From: Bacillota bacterium
GTDB taxonomy: Bacteria; Bacillota_A; Clostridia; Peptostreptococcales; Anaerovoracaceae
Reading direction: 5' to 3'
Assembly (NCBI GenBank): GCA_017438085.1
Contig: JAFRWH010000070.1
Span: 1-18,182, forward strand
DNA: 18,182 bases
A model generated the notes under the pieces. The model had not been told where the DNA came from. It saw only the letters and a list, made by a program, of their open reading frames with translations, and searched no databases. Positions 1-11,144 of this stretch are shown piece by piece. Numbering within the stretch: the first letter of the stretch is position 1; each line of letters starts with the position of its first letter. Made by a program: the position numbers and the translations under genes.

Positions 1-1641
1 ATCAAAAATGAACTCGGAGTAACTCTGGTGCCGTCTACGACTTACCAGTACCAGTTCCATGTGACGGTAGACGGATCTAACTATTACAGTGACGTATATC
101 ATCTCACAACAAAGGGAACGGCATCAAATACACCTGTCGTATCCATGCTTCCCACCGATGCGGAAGAATACAGGGCAAAGGAGTTTATTACTGAAACTAA
201 TGCCTGCGTTGTCACTAAGATCATAAAAAAAGCAGGAAGCCACATTAGCCGGTCAGGAGTCACTCTTTATGATGAGTACGGCAGTCTGATAACAGATCAC
301 TGGGATAATGTGAACAATGTACGCGATACCACAACAACATTCCATTCCTGGTATGATTTCAATGCGGAATTAGGTGTTACTCTGAGACCTTATACTGTTT
401 ATCAGTACCGCTTCCACGTGACTGTAGATGGCAGTGACTACTACGGTGAAACCTACCGATTTACAACAGCCGGTGAACCACCACGGCCTTCAAACGCCTG
501 GATAAGCGCTGATCGCAAGGATCTTCAGGCCGGAACCAGCGTATTGCTGCGGTTTGGAGCAGACAATGCAACGCACTACAGTCTGCTGCTGGAGCATAAT
601 GAAACAGGATATTCTTCTGAGATAATCGTTGATGGTATGAATGAATATACCATGTTACTGACAGACGAGGGATCCTACGCTGCAAAACTGCGCGCATATA
701 ATGATAACGGATATGAATCGGTAAGTCCCGTTTTGAGGCTGAATGTCGCACCATCATTAGGATATCCTGTTCTGATCTTAAACAGAACAGAACTACCGCT
801 CAGCGAAGAGCTGACAGTCAATTACAAGACGGAAGGTGCAGTCAGCAGCACTCTTAAAGTATTCTCCGATAATGCACTTCTGACCAGCTTCGAGCTTGGC
901 GCGGATGGTGAGATCTCTCTTCAGTTCTACGAGCCCGGAGAATATGTATTAGTCCTCAGCGCGCAAGATGGTTTCGGTGGCAGTATAGATGGAACGCCAG
1001 TCTATTGCAGTTTGCTTCCTGCTAATACAAACACTCTGCTTGAAGGGCGTTTTATCCCCATGCGCAGTTACAGGAGTGGTCACTTTACAGATGTGACGCC
1101 GAATCACTGGTTCGAACAGAATGTATCCTGCGCGTATGAGCTTGGCCTAATGGAAGGTACCAGTAATAATCTATTCAAACCACTGGGAAATGTTACGCTT
1201 GCACAGGCTATAGCCATGGCTGCAAGACTTCACAACATTTATGAAGGCGGAAGCGGAAAATTTTCTGAGGGAACGGTATGGTATGAAGTCTATGTAAACT
1301 ATGCTCTGGACAATGGCATAATAAAAAGCTCCGATTTCGATGCCGGAACCATTGGAAAAACCGTTTACAACCGCTATGCGACACGAGCTGAAATGGCTTA
1401 CATCTTTTCAAATGCTCTTCCTGAAGAGGCACTACCTGCAATAAATAGTATCAGCGCCATACCAGATGTCACAGCTGGCAATCAGTATTATATACAAATA
1501 CTCAGATTCTATGAAGCCGGCATAGTTGAAGGAGGCAACGGGCATCGATATTACCCCGAGAATAATATAACCAGAGCAGAAGCCGCTGCAATAATTTCAA
1601 GAATGGCTTTGCCTGAACTGCGGTTGGAGTTCAGTCTGTAA
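1..1641 (+). CDS. SLH-domain surface protein with Ig/FN3-like repeats, 5' end missing
   Basis: The reading frame is open from the first base, so the start lies outside the window. A GTG at 28 is inside the gene and encodes Val. The visible 546 residues begin in one beta-rich repeat and continue through a second. The motif YQYxFHVTVDGSxYY recurs at residues 15-30 and 134-149, a period of about 119 residues. Another beta-sandwich-like stretch follows at about 160-340. The C-terminus has three S-layer homology modules: about 362-415 (FTDVTPNHWF), about 427-485, and about 495-540 (ending ITRAEAAAIISRM). SLH modules bind pyruvylated secondary wall polymers, so the protein is probably held on the cell wall, with the repeats facing outward. 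No catalytic motif, sortase signal or membrane segment is visible in this part. It is AT-richer than the genes downstream and is the only gene here ending in TAA. The surface location is a sound inference; the binding function is unknown. Confidence 0.88.
   Translation: MKNELGVTLVPSTTYQYQFHVTVDGSNYYSDVYHLTTKGTASNTPVVSMLPTDAEEYRAKEFITETNACVVTKIIKKAGSHISRSGVTLYDEYGSLITDHWDNVNNVRDTTTTFHSWYDFNAELGVTLRPYTVYQYRFHVTVDGSDYYGETYRFTTAGEPPRPSNAWISADRKDLQAGTSVLLRFGADNATHYSLLLEHNETGYSSEIIVDGMNEYTMLLTDEGSYAAKLRAYNDNGYESVSPVLRLNVAPSLGYPVLILNRTELPLSEELTVNYKTEGAVSSTLKVFSDNALLTSFELGADGEISLQFYEPGEYVLVLSAQDGFGGSIDGTPVYCSLLPANTNTLLEGRFIPMRSYRSGHFTDVTPNHWFEQNVSCAYELGLMEGTSNNLFKPLGNVTLAQAIAMAARLHNIYEGGSGKFSEGTVWYEVYVNYALDNGIIKSSDFDAGTIGKTVYNRYATRAEMAYIFSNALPEEALPAINSISAIPDVTAGNQYYIQILRFYEAGIVEGGNGHRYYPENNITRAEAAAIISRMALPELRLEFSL
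7..447 (+). repeat. Two copies of a ~357-base repeat coding for an Ig/FN3-like module (first copy cut by window edge)
   Basis: The end of the module occurs at 7-90 and again at 361-447. Both copies encode ELGVTL, then YQYxFHVTVDGSxYY. Spacing between matching codons is 357 bases. The copies differ at many third positions, so they look like old duplications under protein-level selection rather than a recent expansion. Confidence 0.75.
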
Positions 1642-1817
1642 TGAGGCTGCGCGATCTGTTTTATTGATTTGCTCAATAAAAAGCTGGAAGCCATAAAAAG
1701 ACATTCAAGAAAAAAGAGTCCGGGGCATTATTTGATTCCATAATAAAGATCTATATAGATGGGATAGATTCATTAAAGGATAAGACAGCAAAGGATGATT
1801 TTTTAACGGAGCGTAAG
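1642..1817 (+). other. Intergenic region with an AU-rich hairpin; no clear promoter or terminator
   Basis: A perfect 9-base-pair AT hairpin (arms 1659-1667 and 1673-1681, five-base loop) lies 18 bases after the SLH gene stop. It has no following T-run on the plus strand, so it is a poor terminator. A possible -35 (TTGATT, 1732-1737) with TATAGA (1754-1759) is weak. The frame of the next gene stays open back to 1680 but has no ATG, GTG or TTG before 1818, so I do not extend that gene. Confidence 0.4.
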
Positions 1818-3059
1818 ATGGATACCAAGACGCAAAACAGCTGCAGTACAGACTGCAGTGCCTTTCACGAGGATATAACCCGGGAACTCATTCAAATTGT
1901 CGAAGGCGATCCGGAGTTTAAGCTGCTCCTGGAAAAATCCATAGCAAAGGCCTATAAAGCGAATCCGGACCCGGAGACTAATCCCGTCAGGGATCTGCCT
2001 TCGTACTTTGCCTTTATCGACAGGTGCTTCCGCGCCATGCCCTGGGAGATCCACCCTGAAGGGAAATTCCATACACTTTACGATAAGATAGATCAGGGGA
2101 TGGGCTGCCTTTATTTTGTCTGCGAACAGCCGCTCGAAGAGCTTGCAGGCAAGGGCTATTATCACAATTCTCTGCTCTATCACGAACCCTTCAGAAGCTG
2201 GTTCATAAAATTCCTGTCCGGTTCCGGTCTGTATCTGAGCACAGAGGCATCCTGGAATGAAGAGTATTACCGGAACATTCTCGCCAACAGGGACTTCCAC
2301 CTGCATGACGGCACCTACGAAAGCCCCGAAAACTGGCATTCTTTCAACGATTTCTTTGCCAGAAGGCTCTCGGATCCCTCTGTAAGACCTGTAGCCGCAC
2401 CCGAGGATGACAGCGTAATCGTCTCCCCGGCGGACTCGGTGCCGCAGGGAGTCTGGAACATTGATGAGAACAGCAGGGTCATAGCAGAAACGGAGCTGGA
2501 GATAGCAGGTCTTGCGGTCAAAACCGGGACCCTGAAGGATGTTTCCGTTCTGCTTGGGGACAGTAAGTACAGGGACTGCTTCAGAAACGGAAAGCTTACG
2601 CACACCCTTCTGGATGTATATGATTATCACAGGTATCATTTCCCTGTGAGCGGCACTGTAAGGGAAGTATTTATCATACCCCAGGATGATGCTCCCGGCG
2701 GGGTGATAACATGGGATGCAAAGGCCTGCCGTTACAAGGCCTATTATCCTGAGCGCTTCGACTGGCAGTCCATAGAGACCAGAGGAGTTGTCATTGTCGA
2801 GACCGATGACGGGGGATATGTTGCAATAGTGCCTGTAGGCATGTGCCAGGTGGCCTCGGTGAATTTCGAAAAAAACGTCGCTGCCGGAGCCAAGGTCAGA
2901 AAAGGCGATCCATTGGGATTCTTCCTGTTTGGCGGCAGCGACATAGTTATGATATTCAGCGAAGAACTTGATTTTCAGATGACAGCAGAACCGGGGGCTC
3001 ATACCCTCATGGGAACTGCCTATGGCAGGATCAGAACAGCAGCGCCCCAAAATAAGTGA
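1818..3059 (+). CDS. Phosphatidylserine decarboxylase-like pyruvoyl enzyme with extra N-terminal domain
   Basis: The 413-residue protein is longer than typical decarboxylases of this family (about 220-320). About 170 N-terminal residues precede the catalytic domain, resembling the long PSD-related enzymes with an added N-terminal domain. The catalytic part begins at FNDFFARRL (176-184). It contains PADS (204-207, with the expected Asp206), DYHRYHFP (269-276, with His271 and His274) and a C-terminal FGGSD (371-375). In the family the enzyme cuts itself between Gly and Ser in LGST or GGST, and the Ser becomes the pyruvoyl cofactor. Here Ser374 is present but the next residue is Asp rather than Thr. 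The fold and self-processing chemistry are likely; the substrate (phosphatidylserine or a free amino acid) is open. The start has GGAG at 1808-1811, six bases upstream. The gene ends 29 bases inside the convergent DUF2284 gene. No other phospholipid-synthesis gene is nearby. Confidence 0.85.
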   Translation: MDTKTQNSCSTDCSAFHEDITRELIQIVEGDPEFKLLLEKSIAKAYKANPDPETNPVRDLPSYFAFIDRCFRAMPWEIHPEGKFHTLYDKIDQGMGCLYFVCEQPLEELAGKGYYHNSLLYHEPFRSWFIKFLSGSGLYLSTEASWNEEYYRNILANRDFHLHDGTYESPENWHSFNDFFARRLSDPSVRPVAAPEDDSVIVSPADSVPQGVWNIDENSRVIAETELEIAGLAVKTGTLKDVSVLLGDSKYRDCFRNGKLTHTLLDVYDYHRYHFPVSGTVREVFIIPQDDAPGGVITWDAKACRYKAYYPERFDWQSIETRGVVIVETDDGGYVAIVPVGMCQVASVNFEKNVAAGAKVRKGDPLGFFLFGGSDIVMIFSEELDFQMTAEPGAHTLMGTAYGRIRTAAPQNK

Positions 3060-3585
3060 CAGTGTTCTTCCCGTTGTTGTAAGTGATGCCGCAGCTTTCC
3101 GCAAGCTCATTGACATTCAGGCCGTAGCCCTCAATGGGATGATGCAGAAGCTTAGGGAACCGGCAGGGAGCATCCGGATAAGTACATTCACTGCAGAGCC
3201 TGCAGCTTCCAACAGACAGCACAAATACGTTTTCCGGGCCAAGCAGATCCCAGGCAAAGCCCTCTATAGCCGGCAGAGACCTTCTGAAATCCCGCATGCC
3301 TTCCTGCATGCCTTCGAAATCGAAGCTGTCCTCCAGATCGTATTTTTTCGTGATCAGCAGCATGTTTTCATAGGACAGTATTTTTGCTTTGCCTTCCTCG
3401 AAGTCCCCAAAAGCCGGAGGGCACACCCAGTTTGCGCCGTAGCAGCCGCACTGATTGCCTTCGCAGATGGCTCTGAGTTCGGGATAGAAGACTATATTGT
3501 CCCGCTCCACATATTCCGCCTGGAAAAAGCCCTGTTCAAGGGCAGCCTGTCTTATTGTTTCCTTAAGATTATCGTCTGTTTTCAT
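3031..3585 (-). CDS. DUF2284 cysteine-rich, probably metal-binding protein
   Basis: The 184-residue protein matches the DUF2284 pattern. An N-terminal cysteine group, C41-x4-C46-x-C48-x6-C55, ends in VCPPAF (54-59). A C-terminal group, C128-x2-C131-x2-C134-x6-C141, reads SCRLCSECTYPDAPCRFP (127-144). The second group resembles a 4Fe-4S ferredoxin site, so iron-sulfur binding is the natural inference. No enzymatic activity is known to me. I chose the ATG at 3585 because AGGA lies eight bases upstream. An ATG six codons earlier (3603) has no well-spaced SD. A promoter fits at 3625-3653. The gene's 3' end overlaps the decarboxylase-like gene tail to tail (3031-3059), and no terminator is seen between them. 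Confidence 0.85.
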   Translation of the reverse strand: MKTDDNLKETIRQAALEQGFFQAEYVERDNIVFYPELRAICEGNQCGCYGANWVCPPAFGDFEEGKAKILSYENMLLITKKYDLEDSFDFEGMQEGMRDFRRSLPAIEGFAWDLLGPENVFVLSVGSCRLCSECTYPDAPCRFPKLLHHPIEGYGLNVNELAESCGITYNNGKNTVTYFGALLF

Positions 3586-3624
3586 CGCTCTGGTCCTGTT
3601 CATCTTCTTTTATGTGTTTTCTTC

Positions 3625-3653
3625 ATAATAACAAGACTTCATTCCCCGTTCAA
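3625..3653 (-). promoter_or_regulatory. Sigma-A-type promoter for the DUF2284 gene
   Basis: On the minus strand, TTGAAC (3648-3653) and TATTAT (3625-3630) are separated by 17 bases. The predicted transcript start near 3618 gives a leader of about 15 bases to ATG 3603 or 33 bases to ATG 3585, which favours the later start. Confidence 0.5.
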
Positions 3654-3678
3654 CAATTCATTTGAACTGCTGATATTC

Positions 3679-3720
3679 AAAAAAAACAGGGCGGCGGACC
3701 ACATCCACTGCCTCTGTTTT
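3679..3720 (-). terminator. Intrinsic terminator of the DUF4177 gene
   Basis: On the minus strand AAAACAG-a-GGC (3720-3710) pairs with GCCCTGTTTT (3692-3683) with one bulged A. The run of eight T continues to 3679. It lies about 20 bases after the DUF4177 stop. Confidence 0.65.
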
Positions 3721-3739
3721 ATTTCAGGGTATCCATGTC

Positions 3740-3904
3740 CTATGCGACCTTGTACTCAACGTCTCTTTCGAAGGTTATCAGAAGGCTTATCCACCAGTAG
3801 CTCCAGTAGGTAACGCTCACGACCCTCCATCCCTGATGAGCCATCTCGTTCATGACCCATTCTGCCTCATTCTGAGAGGTCTTTATCACTCTGTATTCTT
3901 TCAT
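3740..3904 (-). CDS. Small DUF4177-family protein
   Basis: This 54-residue protein begins MKEYRVIKTSQNEAEWVM and includes GWRVVSVTYWSYWW (28-41), a pattern I recognise as DUF4177. The family is made of small soluble alpha/beta proteins of unknown role; its aromatic-rich centre is typical. A longer frame opens at 4000, but the correct start is ATG 3904: AAAGGAG lies at 3912-3918, seven bases upstream, and homology begins there. The gene is transcribed alone and ends at its own terminator. Its SD sits inside a possible GC-only hairpin (3906-3939), described separately. Confidence 0.8.
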   Translation of the reverse strand: MKEYRVIKTSQNEAEWVMNEMAHQGWRVVSVTYWSYWWISLLITFERDVEYKVA

Positions 3905-3905
3905 T

Positions 3906-3939
3906 GCGCGGCTCCTTTCTGCCGGGGCTTTCCCCGCGC
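3906..3939 (-). promoter_or_regulatory. Possible SD-sequestering hairpin in the DUF4177 leader
   Basis: On the minus strand GCGCGG (3939-3934) can pair with CCGCGC (3911-3906), which lies between the SD (3918-3912) and the ATG. A competing inner hairpin pairs CGGGG (3936-3932) with CCCCG (3927-3923). The two stems share bases, so only one forms at a time. The first would hold the SD in a loop right against a six-GC stem. Any regulatory role is inference. Confidence 0.35.
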
Positions 3940-4046
3940 TTCTTACTTTCAGATATATGATACTCTGCGGGAAGGGCGCCAACCATGAATAAAAGAGCAA
4001 AATAACCGCATTTATCCTGCTGAAAAGGCAAACTGAACGCAGAAAT

Positions 4047-4077
4047 TTGCGTTTTTCCTATGATTTTGTAGTATAAT
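4047..4077 (+). promoter_or_regulatory. Promoter of the four-gene plus-strand operon
   Basis: A perfect TATAAT lies at 4072-4077. The best -35 is TTGCGT (4047-4052), 19 bases away, so the -35 is only fair. The predicted transcript start is near 4084, about 30 bases before the GTG start at 4115. Confidence 0.55.
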
Positions 4078-4114
4078 CAGCTAAAGTGATGAATTACAGA
4101 GGGGAGGCAGTACT

Positions 4115-4639
4115 GTGTTTTATTTTGTAAGGCACGGAAAGTCGGACTACAGCGCCAGAAATACCGGTATCTATCAGGGATTCGGAACGGAGCTGGCCGG
4201 GCTGTCCGAAGAAGGCATAAAACAGATCAAAAGGACTGCTAAAAGCAAGCTGCTCAAAGGTGCTGACATCATTATCAGTTCGCCCTACACAAGAGCGCTG
4301 CAGACAGCAGCCATTCTTTCCAGAAAGCTGGATGTAAAGATAGCGGTAGAAACAGATCTTCACGAGTGGGTAGCAGACAAAAGCTATAATTTCGTGGACG
4401 ACGAGACCGCAGACAGATACTACGAGGAATTCATGGCAGGAAAAGGACGGTATCCGGAGGGTGAAGACCGGCCCTGGGAGGATGCGGAAACCATAAAGAA
4501 GCGGGTTCTGACAGTCCTGCAGAAGTACGCGAAATATAAGAAGGTCATCGTCGTGGGCTACGGCATGATGATACAGGCGACCACAGGCTGTGCACACCCG
4601 GACAACGGCCAGATCATTAAATTCAAGCTTGAGGAATAG
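4115..4639 (+). CDS. Histidine phosphatase-fold protein (phosphoglycerate mutase-like) lacking the second catalytic His
   Basis: The 174-residue protein has the RHG signature (6-8, nucleophile His7), the second core Arg in SSPYTRALQTA (55-65, Arg60), and an acidic Glu84 in DLHEW. The fourth core residue is normally His in a VVSHG-type motif near the C-terminus. Here the motif reads VVGYGMM (146-152), so Tyr149 (codon 4559-4561, TAC) stands where CAC or CAT would be expected. In the family this His helps bind and protonate the phosphate, so activity may be reduced or changed. The start is GTG with a very strong SD (GGGGAGG, 4101-4107, seven bases upstream). It is the first gene of the operon, 19 bases before the NUDIX gene. 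Substrate is unknown; phosphatase or mutase activity is a family inference only. Confidence 0.85.
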   Translation: MFYFVRHGKSDYSARNTGIYQGFGTELAGLSEEGIKQIKRTAKSKLLKGADIIISSPYTRALQTAAILSRKLDVKIAVETDLHEWVADKSYNFVDDETADRYYEEFMAGKGRYPEGEDRPWEDAETIKKRVLTVLQKYAKYKKVIVVGYGMMIQATTGCAHPDNGQIIKFKLEE

Positions 4640-4658
4640 CTTGCCGGAGGCATATCAC

Positions 4659-5177
4659 ATGCGTTTACTCTTTGAACTGGACAAGAAAGACTATGACAAA
4701 TGCACGCGGTCGTATGTAAGGAATTCTGCCAGAAGCGTCATAATCAGAGACGGCAGGGTAGCCATGGTACACAGCCTGAAATATGACTACTACAAGTTCC
4801 CCGGAGGCGGGATAGAGGCAGGAGAGAGCATAGAGGATGCTGTTATCCGTGAGACGCTGGAAGAATCCGGTCTCAGGATCATACGCAGTTCCATGCGTGA
4901 ATTCGGCTATGTTCACCGGATACAGCGGAATACCTATGACAGCGACGAGTGCTTTATACAGGATAATTACTATTACCTTTGCAAAGCGGAAGACGGGCTG
5001 GCGCCGCAGGAGCTGGATGATTACGAAGCCAGAGAACGCTTTACACTTGAGTTTGTTACGCCCGAAAAGGCAATGGCGGTGAACCGCGCCAAGGGCCACG
5101 GGCCTAAGGATCCCGTGATGCTGGAACGGGAAGCAAGAGTGCTGGAAATGCTTAAAAATGAAGGTTTTTTCAGCTGA
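4659..5177 (+). CDS. NUDIX hydrolase
   Basis: The 172-residue protein has a complete Nudix box at residues 50-72 (Gx5Ex7REUxEExGU; GGIEAGE, then RETLEESGL), preceded by KFPG. All metal-binding Glu positions are present. Nudix enzymes hydrolyse nucleoside diphosphates linked to another group, such as damaged nucleotides, sugar nucleotides or ADP-ribose; the substrate cannot be read from this sequence. The chosen ATG has GGAGG at 4646-4650, eight bases upstream, and begins 19 bases after the phosphatase-like gene stop. A longer in-frame opening at 4590 lies inside that gene and lacks an SD. The next gene starts 19 bases downstream. Pairing with a phosphatase-fold gene suggests linked nucleotide or metabolite clean-up, but that is inference. 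Confidence 0.9.
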   Translation: MRLLFELDKKDYDKCTRSYVRNSARSVIIRDGRVAMVHSLKYDYYKFPGGGIEAGESIEDAVIRETLEESGLRIIRSSMREFGYVHRIQRNTYDSDECFIQDNYYYLCKAEDGLAPQELDDYEARERFTLEFVTPEKAMAVNRAKGHGPKDPVMLEREARVLEMLKNEGFFS

Positions 5178-5196
5178 CAGCAAAGAGGCAGAAACA

Positions 5197-5850
5197 ATGA
5201 AAACTATTGAGACCAACGGTTGCTATCTGGAGCCCATACCCTTTAGCGGCCCTGAATGGTACTACGGGACAGATTATAATTACGGGGATCTTTACGAAGC
5301 GGAAGAGATCGTTAAAGCCGGCAATGATATAAGCGGCCGGGAGCTCTGCCTTGTCCGCTATCCAGACGGAACAGTCTTCAGACCTGTTCCAAAAGAGCGC
5401 AATGTCTACCCTTCGGAGCCTGTGTATTCTGAGGGCGGCATTTATATTCTTACAGCATATTTTGACGAAGCAAAGCTCAGAGTTTTGCGCTTTGACTGCG
5501 AAAACTGCGATACGGAGATCTTTTTGGAGCTGCCCCTCGATTCAGTAAAGGACTGCTACAATCTGAGACTGGATCCCGCGCCTCTAACCATCACAAGGCA
5601 GAGCGTTGCAGATAATGAATTTGAGATCATCTGGCCCGAAAAGATAAGACTGGAAATGGGAAGCCATGACAGCTTCTTCCTTCGGCAGGGAGACCGCCTG
5701 TATTTCAACCGCTGGTACGAAGAAGGCAGCGGGCAGGATTACCGCTACTGGGAAGAGACCATAGTGCGGGGTCTGGATGGAGAAGTTCTGGAAGTGATCC
5801 CGGGGGATGTTAAGCTGATGCCGGATGGCGAGCTCTGGTATCTGAAGTAG
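5197..5850 (+). CDS. Unrecognised soluble protein, beta-rich, 217 residues
   Basis: I do not recognise a family. The protein is acidic and rich in Tyr, Trp, Glu and Asp, with no signal peptide, membrane segment or nucleotide-binding motif. Alternating hydrophobic and polar runs with Gly-Asp turns (for example QGDRLYFNRWYEEG, about 180-193) suggest a mostly beta-strand fold such as repeats of short sheets. Two close Cys, in CENC near residue 100, could be a metal site but are isolated. The start at ATG 5197 has AAAGAGG at 5182-5188, eight bases upstream; an earlier in-frame ATG (5158) lies inside the NUDIX gene and has no SD. Its TAG stop forms part of the SD for the dipeptidase gene, so the two are probably translated together. 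Function is unknown. Confidence 0.75.
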   Translation: MKTIETNGCYLEPIPFSGPEWYYGTDYNYGDLYEAEEIVKAGNDISGRELCLVRYPDGTVFRPVPKERNVYPSEPVYSEGGIYILTAYFDEAKLRVLRFDCENCDTEIFLELPLDSVKDCYNLRLDPAPLTITRQSVADNEFEIIWPEKIRLEMGSHDSFFLRQGDRLYFNRWYEEGSGQDYRYWEETIVRGLDGEVLEVIPGDVKLMPDGELWYLK

Positions 5851-5856
5851 GAGGAT

Positions 5857-9711
<3,855 letters not shown>

Positions 9712-9719
9712 CGATCCTC

Positions 9720-11135
9720 CTAAACCTCTATCGTCTGCAGCGAAGTATCCGCGCCGCGAAGATACGGCGATATCCTGGCAAGGAAGCGGTCAACCTGCTC
9801 TGCGCAGCGCCCCGTATAAAGAGCCGGATCAAGTATACCCTCCAGCTCCGCTCTGCTCATGCCAAAGGCCGGCTCTTGGGAAAGCATCTCAAGAAGGTCC
9901 GAAGGCTCCCCGTTCTTCTGTTTTTCCACCGCCTCCATCGATCTTTTTCTTATGATCTCATGAAGCTCCTGCCTGTCTCCGCCGCGCTTTACGGCCTCCA
10001 TCAGCAGGTTTTCCGTGGCGATGAAGGGCATATTTCCCTTAAGCGCCTTTTCTATAACCTTTTCGTTTACCCTGAGACCTTCAGCCACATTCTGCGCAAG
10101 CATCAGCACCGCATCGGCGCAAAGGAAGCCCTCGGGCATGGAGATGCGGCGGTTTGCGGAGTCGTCCAAGGTGCGTTCGAACCACTGGGAGGAGGCTGTA
10201 AGAGGCGCATTGAGTGCATCTGCCATCAGATATCTGGAAAGGGAGCAGATGCGCTCGCACCTCATGGGATTGCGCTTGTACGCCATCGCAGAGGAGCCGA
10301 TCTGACTGGCGTCGAAGGGCTCCTCCATCTGTCCGTCATGCTGCAGGAGGCGTATATCCGTCGCCATCCTGCTGCAGCTCTGCGCTATTCCTGATAGAAG
10401 GTTCATTATTAGACTGTCCGTCTTTCGGGGGTAGGTCTGCCCGCATACGTCAAAGCAGCTGTCAAATCCGAAATCCGCAGCCAGAGCCTCATTCATGCTG
10501 TCAATTTTTGTGCCATCGCCTTCAAAAAGCTCCATAAAGCTGGCCTCGGTTCCCGTGGTGCCCCGGCAGCCCAGAAATTTCATCGATTTTATCAGGTGAT
10601 CCGCCTCCTGAAGGTCCATAAACAGGTCCTGCATCCAGAGGGCAGCCCGCTTTCCAGCAGTCACAGGCTGAGCCGGCTGATAATGGGTATACCCGGGCAC
10701 CGGCAGAGCCTTGTACTGCTCCGCAAACTTTGCAAGGGCAGTAAGCACCGCTGCCAGCCTTGACCGTATATACACCAGCGCATCCCTGTAGATCACCAGG
10801 TCCGCGTTATCGGTCACGTAGCAGCTGGTGGCGCCCAGATGTATGATGCCTGCCGCAGACGGAGCAGCCAGCCCGTAGGCGTAAATGTGAGCCATCACAT
10901 CGTGCCTGACCTCCTTTTCCCTCCTGCGGACGCAGTCGTAATCTATATCTTCTATGTGGGCCTCCAGCTCCTGCACCTGCTTCGGCTTGATTGGGAGTCC
11001 CAGCTTCATCTCTTCCTTCGCGAGCGCCGCCCAGAGCCTCCGCCAGGTGCGGTACCTGTTGTCAGCAGAAAAAAGCCTGAGCATGTATTCGGACGCATAG
11101 CGCTGAGACAGCGGAGATTCATAAATATCTGTCAT
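9720..11135 (-). CDS. purB: Adenylosuccinate lyase
   Basis: PurB removes fumarate from adenylosuccinate to give AMP, and from SAICAR in IMP synthesis. The 471-residue protein has the family signature [10 protein letters not shown] (281-290), the THYQPAQP motif with His151, and RHDVMAH (77-83). It belongs to the fumarase/aspartase superfamily and is expected to be a homotetramer whose active sites combine residues of three subunits. It starts nine bases after the purA TAG stop, and its SD (TAGGAG) includes that stop. Together with purA it forms the complete IMP-to-AMP branch. Confidence 0.96.
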   Translation of the reverse strand: MTDIYESPLSQRYASEYMLRLFSADNRYRTWRRLWAALAKEEMKLGLPIKPKQVQELEAHIEDIDYDCVRRREKEVRHDVMAHIYAYGLAAPSAAGIIHLGATSCYVTDNADLVIYRDALVYIRSRLAAVLTALAKFAEQYKALPVPGYTHYQPAQPVTAGKRAALWMQDLFMDLQEADHLIKSMKFLGCRGTTGTEASFMELFEGDGTKIDSMNEALAADFGFDSCFDVCGQTYPRKTDSLIMNLLSGIAQSCSRMATDIRLLQHDGQMEEPFDASQIGSSAMAYKRNPMRCERICSLSRYLMADALNAPLTASSQWFERTLDDSANRRISMPEGFLCADAVLMLAQNVAEGLRVNEKVIEKALKGNMPFIATENLLMEAVKRGGDRQELHEIIRKRSMEAVEKQKNGEPSDLLEMLSQEPAFGMSRAELEGILDPALYTGRCAEQVDRFLARISPYLRGADTSLQTIEV

Positions 11136-11144
11136 TTCACTCTC

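Noticed and set aside
1680..1817. N-terminal extension of the decarboxylase-like protein
   Set aside because: The frame is open but contains no ATG, GTG or TTG, and the SD at 1808-1811 fits ATG 1818.
1803..3116. 437-codon open frame on the minus strand
   Set aside because: Lies opposite the decarboxylase-like gene, has no recognisable family and low-complexity wandering composition; the plus strand has clear catalytic motifs and an SD.
3022..3813. 263-codon open frame on the plus strand
   Set aside because: Antisense to the DUF2284 gene, whose Cys motifs are unmistakable, and to part of the DUF4177 gene.
3905..4000. 86-residue version of the DUF4177 protein
   Set aside because: The first 32 residues are not family-like and the SD fits the later ATG at 3904.
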